DNA of 64,000 nt. Source: Betaproteobacteria bacterium (GTDB lineage: Bacteria > Pseudomonadota > Gammaproteobacteria > Burkholderiales > SG8-41). Shown piece after piece: positions 8,504 through 16,262 of the stretch (position 1 is the first letter of the stretch; every line of letters starts with the position of its first letter). Both the position numbers and the translations under genes were made by a program. Location of the stretch: positions 21,247 to 85,246 of the forward strand of contig OMIN01000148.1 in the NCBI GenBank assembly GCA_900299145.1. The letters are read 5' to 3'. The notes beneath the pieces were generated by a model. It did not search any database and was not told where the DNA came from. It saw only the letters and a program-made list of their open reading frames with translations.

Positions 8504-8550
8504 CCCCCTGGGGCAGTGCGGGCAGACGAAGCAGAGGAAGGGGCACGGCG

Positions 8551-9708
8551 ATGGCAGAAACCTGGGGCATGGCGCCGGATAATTCAGCGCCCGCAACGCG
8601 AAAGCCGGACGGCGAGGTCAAGGCGCGCGTCAAACATACCTGTCCCGCGTGCGGCGGCGAGGCGGTATGGAATCCCGGCAAGCAGGTGCTGGCCTGCGCG
8701 TTCTGCGGCACAGTAGTGCCGGGCAAAGAGGATGCGGATGCCGGCCAGATCATTGAACATGACCTCGCGGCGGCGCTGCGCGGCATTCCCGACACGCAGC
8801 GTGGCTGGGGTGTGCAAAAGCAGCAGGTGAAGTGCCAGAGCTGCCACGCCATTTCAGTGTTCGACGCGTCGCGGCAATCGCAAGGGTGCGGTTTTTGCGG
8901 CGCCACGCAACTGGTGCCGTACGAGGAGGTGAAAGACGCATTCTCGCCGGAGAGCCTGTTGCCGATGAAAATCGACCACAACAAGGCGCGCGAACTGATT
9001 AAAACCTGGTACGGCTCGCGCTGGTTCGCGCCGAATAAGCTGAAAAAGGCCGCGCTCACCGACACGGTGAAGGGTCTCTACATTCCTTACTGGACCTTCG
9101 ACGCGCAAGCTGATGCTGATTGGGAAGCCGAGGCGGGCTATCACTATTACGAAACCGAGGAATACACCGATAACTCGGGCAACCGCCAGACGCGCCAGAT
9201 CCAACGTACGCGCTGGGAGTACGCCAGTGGCCGTATTGAACATTTTTTCGACGACGAACTGGTGCCGGCGTCATTGGGCGTGCAGCCCAATCACCTGTGC
9301 GCGGTGGAGCCGTTTCCGACGGCTGATTTAACGCCCTATGATCCGGCGTATCTGTCGGGCTGGGTGGTCGAACGGTATCAGATGGATCTGGTGGCCGCCG
9401 CGCAAAAATCGCGCGATGCAATGGAGAATAAGGTGGAATCGATGTGCTCGCGCGCCGTTCCCGGAGATACCCAGCGCAATTTGCGTGTCAACACACGTTA
9501 CAGCGGGCAAACTTTTAAGCACATCCTGGCGCCCTTGTGGATGCTGCAATACCGCTACGGCGCGACGAATTATCAGGTGGTGATGAACGGCTACACCGGC
9601 AAAATCTCCGGCGACTATCCGAAGAGCTGGGTGAAGATTGCCTTTACCGCGCTGGCGGTGATTATTGTGCTGATGATTTTGTTTAGTGCATTGTCGGGTG
9701 GAAAATAG
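8551..9708 (+). CDS. Membrane-anchored double zinc-ribbon protein of unknown function
   Basis: 385 residues. Two zinc ribbons open the protein: CPAC/CAFC (C31, C34, C49, C52) and CQSC/CGFC (C95, C98, C113, C116). A central soluble domain rich in aromatic and charged residues follows (YIPYWTFDAQADADW, RTRWEYASGRIEHFFDD). The protein ends in one transmembrane helix (about residues 360-380, IAFTALAVIIVLMILFSAL), so it is predicted to be tail-anchored with the ribbons in the cytoplasm. Such proteins are sometimes labelled 'primosomal N' superfamily' from the ribbon alone, which is not supported here. GAGGAAGGGG upstream supports the ATG at 8551. The role is unknown. Confidence 0.8.
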   Translation: MAETWGMAPDNSAPATRKPDGEVKARVKHTCPACGGEAVWNPGKQVLACAFCGTVVPGKEDADAGQIIEHDLAAALRGIPDTQRGWGVQKQQVKCQSCHAISVFDASRQSQGCGFCGATQLVPYEEVKDAFSPESLLPMKIDHNKARELIKTWYGSRWFAPNKLKKAALTDTVKGLYIPYWTFDAQADADWEAEAGYHYYETEEYTDNSGNRQTRQIQRTRWEYASGRIEHFFDDELVPASLGVQPNHLCAVEPFPTADLTPYDPAYLSGWVVERYQMDLVAAAQKSRDAMENKVESMCSRAVPGDTQRNLRVNTRYSGQTFKHILAPLWMLQYRYGATNYQVVMNGYTGKISGDYPKSWVKIAFTALAVIIVLMILFSALSGGK

Positions 9709-9709
9709 T

Positions 9710-9729
9710 TATTTAAAAACAGACAGTTA
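9710..9729 (-). repeat. AT-rich boundary element, copy 3
   Basis: The minus strand reads TAACTGTCTGTTTTTAAATA, identical over 20 bp to copy 8 at 27760-27779. It starts one base after the stop codon of the zinc-ribbon gene. Confidence 0.88.
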
Positions 9730-9793
9730 TGAATTAGCGGCTCGAATTGGGATTTGGCGGAAAATTAGTATGCCGCCAACACCGGCGGAAAAA

Positions 9794-10954
9794 TTACGAT
9801 GCTGCCAACACGGGCGGCAGTTGCGGCGCCAGCTTCGCGCGTTCTGCAGTAGCGGTGCCATTCAGTGCAAAGCCCAGCAGTTTGCCCGACGCATCAACGA
9901 ACAGTGATTTGACACCGTCGGGCGTTGCTTCGACCTTCCATTCGCCTGCGGCGCCCGGTGCGGGCGGCGAAACGATGGTGGGGCACGCGGGGGTTTTCAC
10001 CATTACCGGCATGGCGGGGAAGCTCACCGGCGTGGCTTTTCCAGCCAGAGTTGCGGCCAATGCGCGCGCGGCATGCATGATGGGCATGACAAAAGGCATC
10101 ACCAGCCCTTCAATTTCCATGCAGTCGCCCAGCGTGTAGATATCGGGGGCGCTCGTTTGTAACTGGCGGTTGACTACGATGCCGCGGTTGACTTTAAGGC
10201 CCGCGGCCTGTGCAAGCGCCACGCGAGGTTTTAGGCCTACCGCGGACAGCACGATGTCGGCGTTGATAACCGTGCCGTTTTCGAGTGTGACCTTCAGCTC
10301 GCTGCCGTTGCGATCTACCGATTTTGTTCCTGTGCCAAAGTGCCACACCACGCCCAATGCCTGTAGTTTGTCACGCACCATGTCACTGCCCTGCGGCGGC
10401 AGCAGGCGACCCAGAGGTTGTGTGGCGATGTCGACTACTTCGGCATGATGGCCGCCAACGGCGAGGTCGTTCGCAAATTCGCTGCCAATGAGGCCGGCGC
10501 CGATGATGGCGACGCGCTTTTTCCCGCCCTGGTCATTCAGGAGTGCATGAAAGCGCCCGTAGTCGTCCAGATCATTGACCGTGATGATGGCGTTCGCCGC
10601 ATCGCCCGCAATCGGCAGGCGTATCTGATCCGCCCCCAGCGCCAGCACGAGCTTTGAGTAGGCCAGCGTTTCATCGCCAATGTTGGCCGTGTGCGCGGCC
10701 GGGCTTAAGGCGGTGACGCGCGTTTTTGCGCGCACCGTGGCGTTCAGTTGCGTGGCCATCTGCTCCGGCGTGTTGAGCGCGATAGCCGACGGCGGTTTTT
10801 TGCCTGCCAGTGCGTTAGACAACATGGGTTTGGAGTAGAAGCTGCCGCTGTCGGCGGTGATCACCGTAAGCGGAACGTCCCTGTCGAGTTTGCGCAGTTC
10901 CTTGGCGACGTTGTAACCAGCGAGACCACTGCCGAGAATAATGATGGGATTCAT
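9794..10954 (-). CDS. Rubredoxin-NAD(P)+ reductase (FAD-dependent)
   Basis: 386 residues. It starts MNPIIILGSGLAGYNVAKEL, a Rossmann GxGxxG FAD site at the extreme N-terminus, so the ATG at 10954 is chosen over an upstream TTG. A second Rossmann motif for NAD(P)H is in KRVAIIGAGLIGSEFA, and DIYTLGDCMEIEG is the FAD-binding GD motif. The DVPLTVITADSGSFYSKPMLSNAL segment is typical of rubredoxin/ferredoxin reductases. The enzyme would pass electrons from NAD(P)H to rubredoxin. Rubredoxin and rubrerythrin are encoded upstream on the same strand, giving a complete NAD(P)H-to-peroxide chain, with an aldolase gene between them. Confidence 0.88.
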   Translation of the reverse strand: MNPIIILGSGLAGYNVAKELRKLDRDVPLTVITADSGSFYSKPMLSNALAGKKPPSAIALNTPEQMATQLNATVRAKTRVTALSPAAHTANIGDETLAYSKLVLALGADQIRLPIAGDAANAIITVNDLDDYGRFHALLNDQGGKKRVAIIGAGLIGSEFANDLAVGGHHAEVVDIATQPLGRLLPPQGSDMVRDKLQALGVVWHFGTGTKSVDRNGSELKVTLENGTVINADIVLSAVGLKPRVALAQAAGLKVNRGIVVNRQLQTSAPDIYTLGDCMEIEGLVMPFVMPIMHAARALAATLAGKATPVSFPAMPVMVKTPACPTIVSPPAPGAAGEWKVEATPDGVKSLFVDASGKLLGFALNGTATAERAKLAPQLPPVLAAS

Positions 10955-11010
10955 AGGGTTGGGACGAAAAATTCGAATAATCAAAAACGGGGAATTAGTA
11001 ACCGCGCAAA

Positions 11011-11817
11011 TTATCTGGTTTTCAGCTCACGCACGGAATTCGCCTTCTGCACACATGCGCCCATGAGAAAGCCCAAGTCAGTGCCGGTGGACACATACCG
11101 CGCGCCCATTCTCACGAATTCGGCGGTGAGGTCGGGCCGGTTGGCGAGGCCACCCACGCCGACATGCTTGCCATACTTGCGGCAGGCCGCGATGGTTCGT
11201 TCATACGCTGCGCGCACGCGCGGATCATCAGCCTTGCCGGGGATGCCCATTTCGGCCGTGAGATCGCTGGTGCCGATCATCATCATATCCATGCCCTCGA
11301 CAGCGGCAATTTCCTCGACATGCTCCAGCGCCTCCACGGTTTCCATCATCACCATTACGGTGGTGGCGTCGTTCAACGCCGGATCGACTTGCGAGGCGGG
11401 GAAGGTGCGAAATTGCAGATGCGGCAATTGTCCTGCAGCGCCACGTTCGCCCAGCGGCGGAAACTTGGCCGCGCGCACCACGCGCCGCGCGTCCTCGGCC
11501 GAGCGTACGTGCGGCGCAATGATGCCCATGGCGCCGCCATTGAGCGCCCCGGCGACGTTTTCCGGCGCGGTGTTGGGGATGCGCACGAACGGCGTCACGC
11601 CGGCAGCCAATGCCGCCTGGCTGATGATGCCGACAGTGTCCCACGAAAAACCGTTGTGCTCGACGTCGGTATAAAGGGTGTCGAAGCCCGCCGTTGCGGC
11701 GATGCGCGCGATTTCGGGTGTGCGGATCATGCGCACGGTCATCGAGGCGACGACTTCATCGCGCGCGAGCTTTTCCTTGACGTTGTTGCGCAAAATGTCG
11801 CGAATTTCTACCGGCAT
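11011..11817 (-). CDS. HpcH/HpaI-family aldolase
   Basis: 268 residues with the family's TIM-barrel motifs: TLYTDVEHNGFSWDTV, AAGVTPFVRIPN, MGIIAPHVRSAEDARRVVRAAKFPP, MVMMETVEALEHVEEIAAVEGMD and MMIGTSDLTAEMGIPG. E in MMETVEA and D in TSDLT are the expected metal-site residues. These enzymes cleave or form 4-hydroxy-2-oxo acids (pyruvate aldol products) with a divalent metal. GGGAG precedes the ATG at 11817. It sits between rubredoxin and rubredoxin reductase genes, an unusual position for a catabolic aldolase. It is a distant paralogue of the aldolase at 13013. Confidence 0.88.
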   Translation of the reverse strand: MPVEIRDILRNNVKEKLARDEVVASMTVRMIRTPEIARIAATAGFDTLYTDVEHNGFSWDTVGIISQAALAAGVTPFVRIPNTAPENVAGALNGGAMGIIAPHVRSAEDARRVVRAAKFPPLGERGAAGQLPHLQFRTFPASQVDPALNDATTVMVMMETVEALEHVEEIAAVEGMDMMMIGTSDLTAEMGIPGKADDPRVRAAYERTIAACRKYGKHVGVGGLANRPDLTAEFVRMGARYVSTGTDLGFLMGACVQKANSVRELKTR

Positions 11818-11871
11818 GGCATGCTCCCTGAAAAGTGGTTTGACCGGGCGATTGTATCGCCAGCCCCACGC

Positions 11872-11905
11872 TTTGCGTCACCGGGTTTGGCGCCGGTGAC
11901 GCAAA
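11872..11905. repeat. Perfect 13-bp stem hairpin
   Basis: TTTGCGTCACCGG at 11872-11884 pairs exactly with CCGGTGACGCAAA at 11893-11905 around an 8-nt loop. It lies between rubredoxin and the downstream aldolase on the minus strand. No T-tract follows on either strand, so it is better described as an mRNA hairpin or processing site than a standard terminator. An adjacent near-palindrome of ACCAGTGG words occupies 11930-11970. Confidence 0.6.
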
Positions 11906-11969
11906 CGGCGTGGTTGCTATTGGAAAGCATTGGTAACCACTGGCTACCAGTGGCAACCAGTGGTAGCCG

Positions 11970-12140
11970 CTAGGCCGCCAGCAACACCATCTCGAAGTCT
12001 TCCTTCGCGATGCCGCACTCCGGGCAGGCCCAGGCAACCGGCACATCCTCCCAGCGCGTGCCGGCGGGAATGCCGTGCTTCGGGTCGCCCTTGGCTTCGT
12101 CATAGATATAACCGCATACAATGCATTGCCATTGTTTCAT
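11970..12140 (-). CDS. Rubredoxin
   Basis: A 56-residue protein, short but unmistakable: MKQWQCIVCGYIYDEAKGDP at the start, then a PAGTRWEDVP segment and WACPECGIAKEDF. The two CxxC pairs (C6/C9 and C39/C42) bind a single iron. AGGAGA lies about 6 nt before the ATG at 12140. It is a cytoplasmic one-electron carrier, here most likely between the reductase at 9794-10954 and rubrerythrin at 12195-12674, since the rubrerythrin lacks its own rubredoxin domain. The gap to rubrerythrin is 54 bp, consistent with one transcript. Confidence 0.95.
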   Translation of the reverse strand: MKQWQCIVCGYIYDEAKGDPKHGIPAGTRWEDVPVAWACPECGIAKEDFEMVLLAA

Positions 12141-12194
12141 GATGTTCTCCTGTTTGTGGTGTGAGTTGGGATTGACGGGATTGCTACGGTTGCG

Positions 12195-12674
12195 TTATGC
12201 CGCGATTTTCGCGAGCGTGGCCTTGTAGTGATTCGCGTGACGCTCTTCCACTTTGGCCAACGCGGCGAAACGCTTGGCGGCTTTGACCAACGTTTGCCGG
12301 AAGCGCTCGGCGTGTTCCTTCGACTCCGCAATCTGCTCATTCATTTCGGCCACTGCGGCGGCGTTGCCTTCCTGTTCGGCGAGGTGCCGGAACTTGGGAT
12401 ACATCTCGGTGTATTCGTAGGTCTCGCCATCGATGGCCATTTGCAGCGCCTTGGCCGGCGTGAGTGCGGCAGGCGGGTAGAGCAAGTCGAGGTGGCCGAA
12501 GGCATGCTGCACTTCCTGATCGGCAGTTTCCTCGAAAACTTTCGCGATGGCTTCGTCACCCGCGGCACGCGCAATTTTGGCGAAATAACGATACTTGATG
12601 TGTGCCATCGACTCGCCAGCGAAGGCGGCTTCGATGTTCTTGATGGTGATGCTCTCGTCGGAATGGGGTTTCAT
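12195..12674 (-). CDS. Rubrerythrin (diiron peroxidase, no rubredoxin domain)
   Basis: 159 residues forming only the four-helix diiron domain. Ligand-bearing helices are visible as EAAFAGESMAHIKYRYF, FEETADQEVQHAFGHLDLL, EYTEMYPKFRHLAEQEG and EQIAESKEHAERF. Classical rubrerythrin carries a C-terminal CxxC rubredoxin domain; here it is absent and supplied by the separate gene just downstream. The enzyme reduces hydrogen peroxide in the cytoplasm. AAGGAG precedes the ATG at 12674. A 15-bp OxyR-like palindrome lies about 110-125 bp upstream, and an OxyR gene is encoded about 1 kb further, suggesting peroxide induction. Confidence 0.93.
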   Translation of the reverse strand: MKPHSDESITIKNIEAAFAGESMAHIKYRYFAKIARAAGDEAIAKVFEETADQEVQHAFGHLDLLYPPAALTPAKALQMAIDGETYEYTEMYPKFRHLAEQEGNAAAVAEMNEQIAESKEHAERFRQTLVKAAKRFAALAKVEERHANHYKATLAKIAA

Positions 12675-12785
12675 TGGCGTCTCCTTGATGTGCGTTGTGA
12701 GTTAAGAATCGCGTGAGGTTCACGCTTGGGACGAATTGTGCTGATGGCTGAATCATTAATCCAATTGATTGTTGTGATCTTGTTT

Positions 12786-12800
12786 ATAGCTAATGGCTAT
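12786..12800. promoter_or_regulatory. Candidate OxyR half-site (ATAG-N7-CTAT)
   Basis: The 15-mer ATAGCTAATGGCTAT has exactly the ATAG-N7-CTAT spacing of one half of the OxyR tetramer motif, with 5-bp perfect arms. The second half-site at the expected distance is degenerate. It lies upstream of rubrerythrin and near the oxyR gene itself. Confidence 0.5.
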
Positions 12801-12826
12801 TGAAATCGCCTATCCAGACTATTTTG

Positions 12827-12846
12827 TAAGCATCTGATTTAAAACA
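12827..12846 (+). repeat. AT-rich boundary element, copy 4 (degenerate)
   Basis: TAAGCATCTGATTTAAAACA; matches the consensus in the first half but diverges in the second. It is placed between divergent genes. Confidence 0.55.
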
Positions 12847-13012
12847 ATATTTTAGCGATGCCATTTGCCTGTGATTGTGCTGCTGATGGTGACCGGTGAA
12901 ATCTTGCGGGCATCGTCCCGGCAACCCGCAGGTGGCGCGCCGCTGTAACACCGCTTACACTCCGATTCTCAACGCGACCTTCCACTGTCATCAAATCCCA
13001 GGAGCAAGCAAC

Positions 13013-13813
13013 GTGGCAGCCCCCATTACATTGCCTAATCCCGTTAAAGAGTGTTTCAAAGCTGGCAGACCCGCGCTCGGCATGCTGACCCGGCTGGGGC
13101 GTTCGGGTGAGATTGCCCGGCTGGCCAAGGCCACGGGTCATGATTTCGTTTTCGTCGATGCTCAACACGCGCTCTATAACCCGGAAACCATCGGCCACAT
13201 CGCGCAGGCGGCGCTGGGCTGCGGCATTGCGCCACTTGCCCGAGTGCGCAGTTGCGACGATCAGCAAACGGCGGTGCTGCTCGACAACGGCATCATGGGT
13301 ATTGTTTTTCCCGACGTGAACACGGCAGCCGAGGCGAAACGTGCGGTGGATCGCGCGAAGTATTCGCCGCTGGGCCGGCGTTCGGTGGCGGGCGGCTTTT
13401 CGGTGTTCGACTACCGTGCGTTATCGACGGGTGAAGCGGTCAAGGCGCTCGACGAAAACACGCTGGTGGTGTGCATGATTGAGACGCCGGAGGCGCTGGC
13501 CAATGTCGATGCGATTGCCGCCGTGCCGGGCGTCGATGTGGTGCACGTGGGTTCGAACGATTTGTTGACTGCCATGGGTATCCCCGGCGCCTACGGCACG
13601 CCGGAACACCTCGCCGCTCTCGACAAAGTGTTTGCCGCCTGCAACAAACACGGAAAGGTTGCGGGTGTGGGCGGCGACCGGAATGTCGCGCGGCAAGTGG
13701 AGTTCATTCGCAAGGGCGCGCGGTTCCTTACCACCAATAGCGACATCGCGTTTATTCTTGCCGAAGGTTCGCGCGTGACCGGCGAACTGCGCAAGGCGCT
13801 CGGGGACGCCTGA
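13013..13813 (+). CDS. HpcH/HpaI-family aldolase
   Basis: 266 residues from a GTG at 13013, chosen because CAGGAG lies about 8 nt upstream and the family similarity begins shortly after (NPVKECFKAGRPALGMLTRL). Motifs: FVFVDAQHALYNPETIGHIA, GIAPLARVRS, GIMGIVFPDVNTAAEAKRAV, CMIETPEALANVDAIAAVPG and VHVGSNDLLTAMGIPG, including the metal Glu and Asp. The H in DAQHALYN corresponds to the catalytic His region of the family. It should cleave a 4-hydroxy-2-oxo acid to pyruvate and an aldehyde. It converges on oxyR with only 3 bp between stop codons. The paralogue at 11011-11817 is clearly divergent, so the two probably handle different substrates. Confidence 0.86.
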   Translation: MAAPITLPNPVKECFKAGRPALGMLTRLGRSGEIARLAKATGHDFVFVDAQHALYNPETIGHIAQAALGCGIAPLARVRSCDDQQTAVLLDNGIMGIVFPDVNTAAEAKRAVDRAKYSPLGRRSVAGGFSVFDYRALSTGEAVKALDENTLVVCMIETPEALANVDAIAAVPGVDVVHVGSNDLLTAMGIPGAYGTPEHLAALDKVFAACNKHGKVAGVGGDRNVARQVEFIRKGARFLTTNSDIAFILAEGSRVTGELRKALGDA

Positions 13814-13816
13814 CTT

Positions 13817-14758
13817 TCAGTGCTCTACCGGTTTCGCTGAAGGCAGCAGCGTAACTCCCGGCAGCTTGCAAGCGAGCAATGCTTCGCGCACCGCTTGCAC
13901 GGCTTTGACCCGCGGAAAACTCTTGCGCCACGCCAGCACGACGCGGCGAGAGGGCTCCGGGTTGGCGAAGTTTTTCATCGCGGTGAGCTTGTTGTCTGCC
14001 GTGCGCGACTCGGCGGCCGTGGAAGGCAGCACGGTAATGCCCACACCCGAAGCAACCATCTGGCGTATGGTTTCCAGCGAACTGCCTTCAAGGCTTTGCT
14101 GCAGGCCGGCATTGACCGCACGTTTGGCGCCAGCACAGGTTTGCAGCACCTGATCGCGGAAGCAGTTGCCGCTGGAGAGCAGCAAAAGCGTTTCGCTGCA
14201 GAGTTCGGCGGCGGCGATGCGCGGTTTTTTCGACCAGTCATGCGCCACGGGCATGACCACGCGAAAAGGCTCGTCGTAAACCGCCTGCGTGACCACGCCC
14301 GGCTCGCCGAACGGCTCTGATAGCAGAATGACATCGATGTCGCCATTTTTCAGCATTTCGCCGAGGCGCGCGGTGTAGTTCTCCTGAATCAGCAGTGGCA
14401 TCTTCGGCGCACGCTTCATGATGAGCGGAATCAATTGTGGCGTGACATAGGGCCCGATGGTGTAGATCGCGCCAAAGCGCAACGGGCCAATGAGGTCATC
14501 CTTGCCTTCGGAGGCGATGTGCTTGATGGCGGCAGCTTCTTCGAGGACGCGCTGAGCCTGTTCTATGACGCGCACGCCTACGGTGGTGACACGGATTTCG
14601 TTGATCCCGCGCTCAAAAAGCGCCACGCCCAGCTCTTCTTCGAGCTTCTTGATGGCGACGGAAAGGGTCGGTTGGCTGACAAAGCATTTTTCCGCCGCAC
14701 GGCCAAAATGTTTTTCGCGGGCGACGGCGACGATATAGCGCAGTTCGGTGAGTGTCAT
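13817..14758 (-). CDS. oxyR: OxyR, LysR-family peroxide sensor
   Basis: 313 residues. The N-terminal winged helix-turn-helix (MTLTELRYIVAVAREKHFGR, then VSQPTLSVAIKKLEEELG) is followed by the regulatory domain. The peroxide-sensing cysteines stand in SSGNCFRDQVLQTC at C199 and C208, the same positions and spacing as the redox pair of E. coli OxyR, which is strong evidence for a true orthologue rather than a generic LysR protein. It is expected to activate peroxide-defence genes when the disulfide forms. The rubredoxin/rubrerythrin operon nearby carries a candidate binding site. No clear ribosome site precedes the ATG. Confidence 0.93.
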   Translation of the reverse strand: MTLTELRYIVAVAREKHFGRAAEKCFVSQPTLSVAIKKLEEELGVALFERGINEIRVTTVGVRVIEQAQRVLEEAAAIKHIASEGKDDLIGPLRFGAIYTIGPYVTPQLIPLIMKRAPKMPLLIQENYTARLGEMLKNGDIDVILLSEPFGEPGVVTQAVYDEPFRVVMPVAHDWSKKPRIAAAELCSETLLLLSSGNCFRDQVLQTCAGAKRAVNAGLQQSLEGSSLETIRQMVASGVGITVLPSTAAESRTADNKLTAMKNFANPEPSRRVVLAWRKSFPRVKAVQAVREALLACKLPGVTLLPSAKPVEH

Positions 14759-14774
14759 CAGTGAGTCGTTGCTA

Positions 14775-16256
14775 TCAGTTTGTCTGAGGAATCGCCCAGG
14801 CGTCTTCCTTGCTCACACCGGGTGGCGGTGTGAACAGAATTTGTGAGCTGCCTGCCACTGCGTCGCGCCCGCCCCAGTGCTCGACCCAGCGCCGTTGATC
14901 GGCTTTCGCGCGCGCGTCGGTGGCGTCGGGGTCGCAGATGGCGCGCAGTTTCAGTTCCAGCGCTCTCACGGCGCCGGGTTGTGTCACGGCAATGTCTTCA
15001 AGCTCGTCCGGGTCGCGCGCCAGATCGAACAGTTGTGGCGGCATGCCCACGTGATAGATCAGTTTCATGTTGTCTTCGCGCAGCACGTAGGCGGCCGCTT
15101 TGGAGGCTTGCGCATGGTACTCGGCAAAACCCGTACGGGGCTGATCTGCGCCCGTGACCGCCGGCCACAGCGACACGCCCTTGAGCGATGCGTCTTCCGG
15201 TGCGAGTGCCGCCCCCGCGCCCTCTACCAGCGTTGGGAACAGATCCACGTGCGACACGATTTGCCGTGAAACCTTGCCGCGTGACACGCCGGGCCCGGAC
15301 AGCAGCAGGGGCACGCCGACACCGCCTTCGTAAAGATTTTTCTTGCCGAAAATACCTTGCCAGCCGAACAGTTCGCCGTGGTCGCTGGTGTAGGCAATGC
15401 GCGTGTTGCCGAGCAGGCCCAGCGACTCGGCGGCCCGCAACACTTCGCCCACCTGCTCATCCATGTGCGTGATGAGGCCGAAGTAGCCCGCCGCGATCCG
15501 CCGCAATGCGGCTTCGTCCGTCATGTCGAGGATGCCATCCATTCGGCGCAAGTATTGCATGGCGGGGTGTTCCGGTCGTTCCTTCGGGCGGAAGCCTTTG
15601 GGCAACGGCATGTCTTTTTCCGGATATAAGTCATAGAGCCGCTTGGGCACGGTAAATGGCGGGTGCGGGCTGATGTACGACACGTAGAGCACCCATGGCT
15701 TTGAGTTGCCGCGCCCGTGCCGTTTCAGCCAGCCGATGGATTGGGCGGTAATGCGCCGGTCGTATTCCTGATAATGCGTCTCGCCTGCGCCGGAGCGTGT
15801 CATGTACAGCTTCCAGAAGCTGCCATCGTCCTTCGGCGGCTCCGTGCCGTAACCGCGCAGCAGGTTTTTCACGGCGCCACGGCCTTCGTGCAGGTGCATG
15901 GGCTCGATTTCCCCGGTGAAACCGTTGTCGTCTTTTTCGGAGCGGTAGTGCAGCTTGCCTACAGCCACTACGGTATGTCCCTGCTCGCGCAATCGGTGGT
16001 GCCATGATGGGACGCTGCCGTCATAGGCGATGGCGTTGTCCCAAAAGCCGGTTTGATGCGGATAGCGCCCGGTGGCGATGGCCGCTCGCGCGGGGCAACA
16101 CAGGGCGCTGGTGCTATAGGCGTTGGCAAAGCGTACGCCCGACTCTGCAATGCGATCAATGTTCGGCGTCTTGACATAAGTATGGCCGTAACAGCCGGCG
16201 ACCGCACGGTTGTGGTTGTCGCTTTGGAAGAAAATCAGATTCGCAGGTTGGGTCAT
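14775..16256 (-). CDS. Type I sulfatase (formylglycine-dependent)
   Basis: 493 residues of the alkaline phosphatase-like fold. The N-terminal metal site is NLIFFQSDNHNRAVAGCYGH. The formylglycine signature is ALCCPARAAIATGRYPHQTG, where C53-x-P-x-R provides the cysteine converted to formylglycine. The second signature is HTVVAVGKLHY, and the downstream metal site is IAYTSDHGELFGW. It hydrolyses sulfate esters (or, less often, phosphonates). No signal peptide is visible, so a cytoplasmic location is likely and the substrate must be imported. It is the last gene of a four-gene minus-strand operon with a second sulfatase, and starts 6 bp after the Bug gene. The maturase (FGE or anSME) is not in this window. 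Confidence 0.92.
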   Translation of the reverse strand: MTQPANLIFFQSDNHNRAVAGCYGHTYVKTPNIDRIAESGVRFANAYSTSALCCPARAAIATGRYPHQTGFWDNAIAYDGSVPSWHHRLREQGHTVVAVGKLHYRSEKDDNGFTGEIEPMHLHEGRGAVKNLLRGYGTEPPKDDGSFWKLYMTRSGAGETHYQEYDRRITAQSIGWLKRHGRGNSKPWVLYVSYISPHPPFTVPKRLYDLYPEKDMPLPKGFRPKERPEHPAMQYLRRMDGILDMTDEAALRRIAAGYFGLITHMDEQVGEVLRAAESLGLLGNTRIAYTSDHGELFGWQGIFGKKNLYEGGVGVPLLLSGPGVSRGKVSRQIVSHVDLFPTLVEGAGAALAPEDASLKGVSLWPAVTGADQPRTGFAEYHAQASKAAAYVLREDNMKLIYHVGMPPQLFDLARDPDELEDIAVTQPGAVRALELKLRAICDPDATDARAKADQRRWVEHWGGRDAVAGSSQILFTPPPGVSKEDAWAIPQTN

Positions 16257-16262
16257 GGCGCT

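Larger units (their letters stand above)
12675..13012. other. Divergent intergenic region between rubrerythrin and aldolase
   Basis: 338 bp without a gene. It holds the OxyR-like palindrome (12786-12800) and a degenerate copy of the AT-rich boundary element (12827-12846). The part nearer the aldolase (about 12850-13000) can be read through in the aldolase frame, but that frame lacks the aldolase signature and a GTG with its own ribosome site begins the real gene. Confidence 0.7.

Noticed and set aside
9760..9800. GC-rich hairpin at the end of the rubredoxin reductase gene as a terminator
   Set aside because: The stem is short and no T-tract follows it on either strand; the hairpin overlaps coding sequence.
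11872..11905. Perfect hairpin called as a rho-independent terminator
   Set aside because: The stem is strong but neither side has a T-run, so it is listed only as a hairpin.
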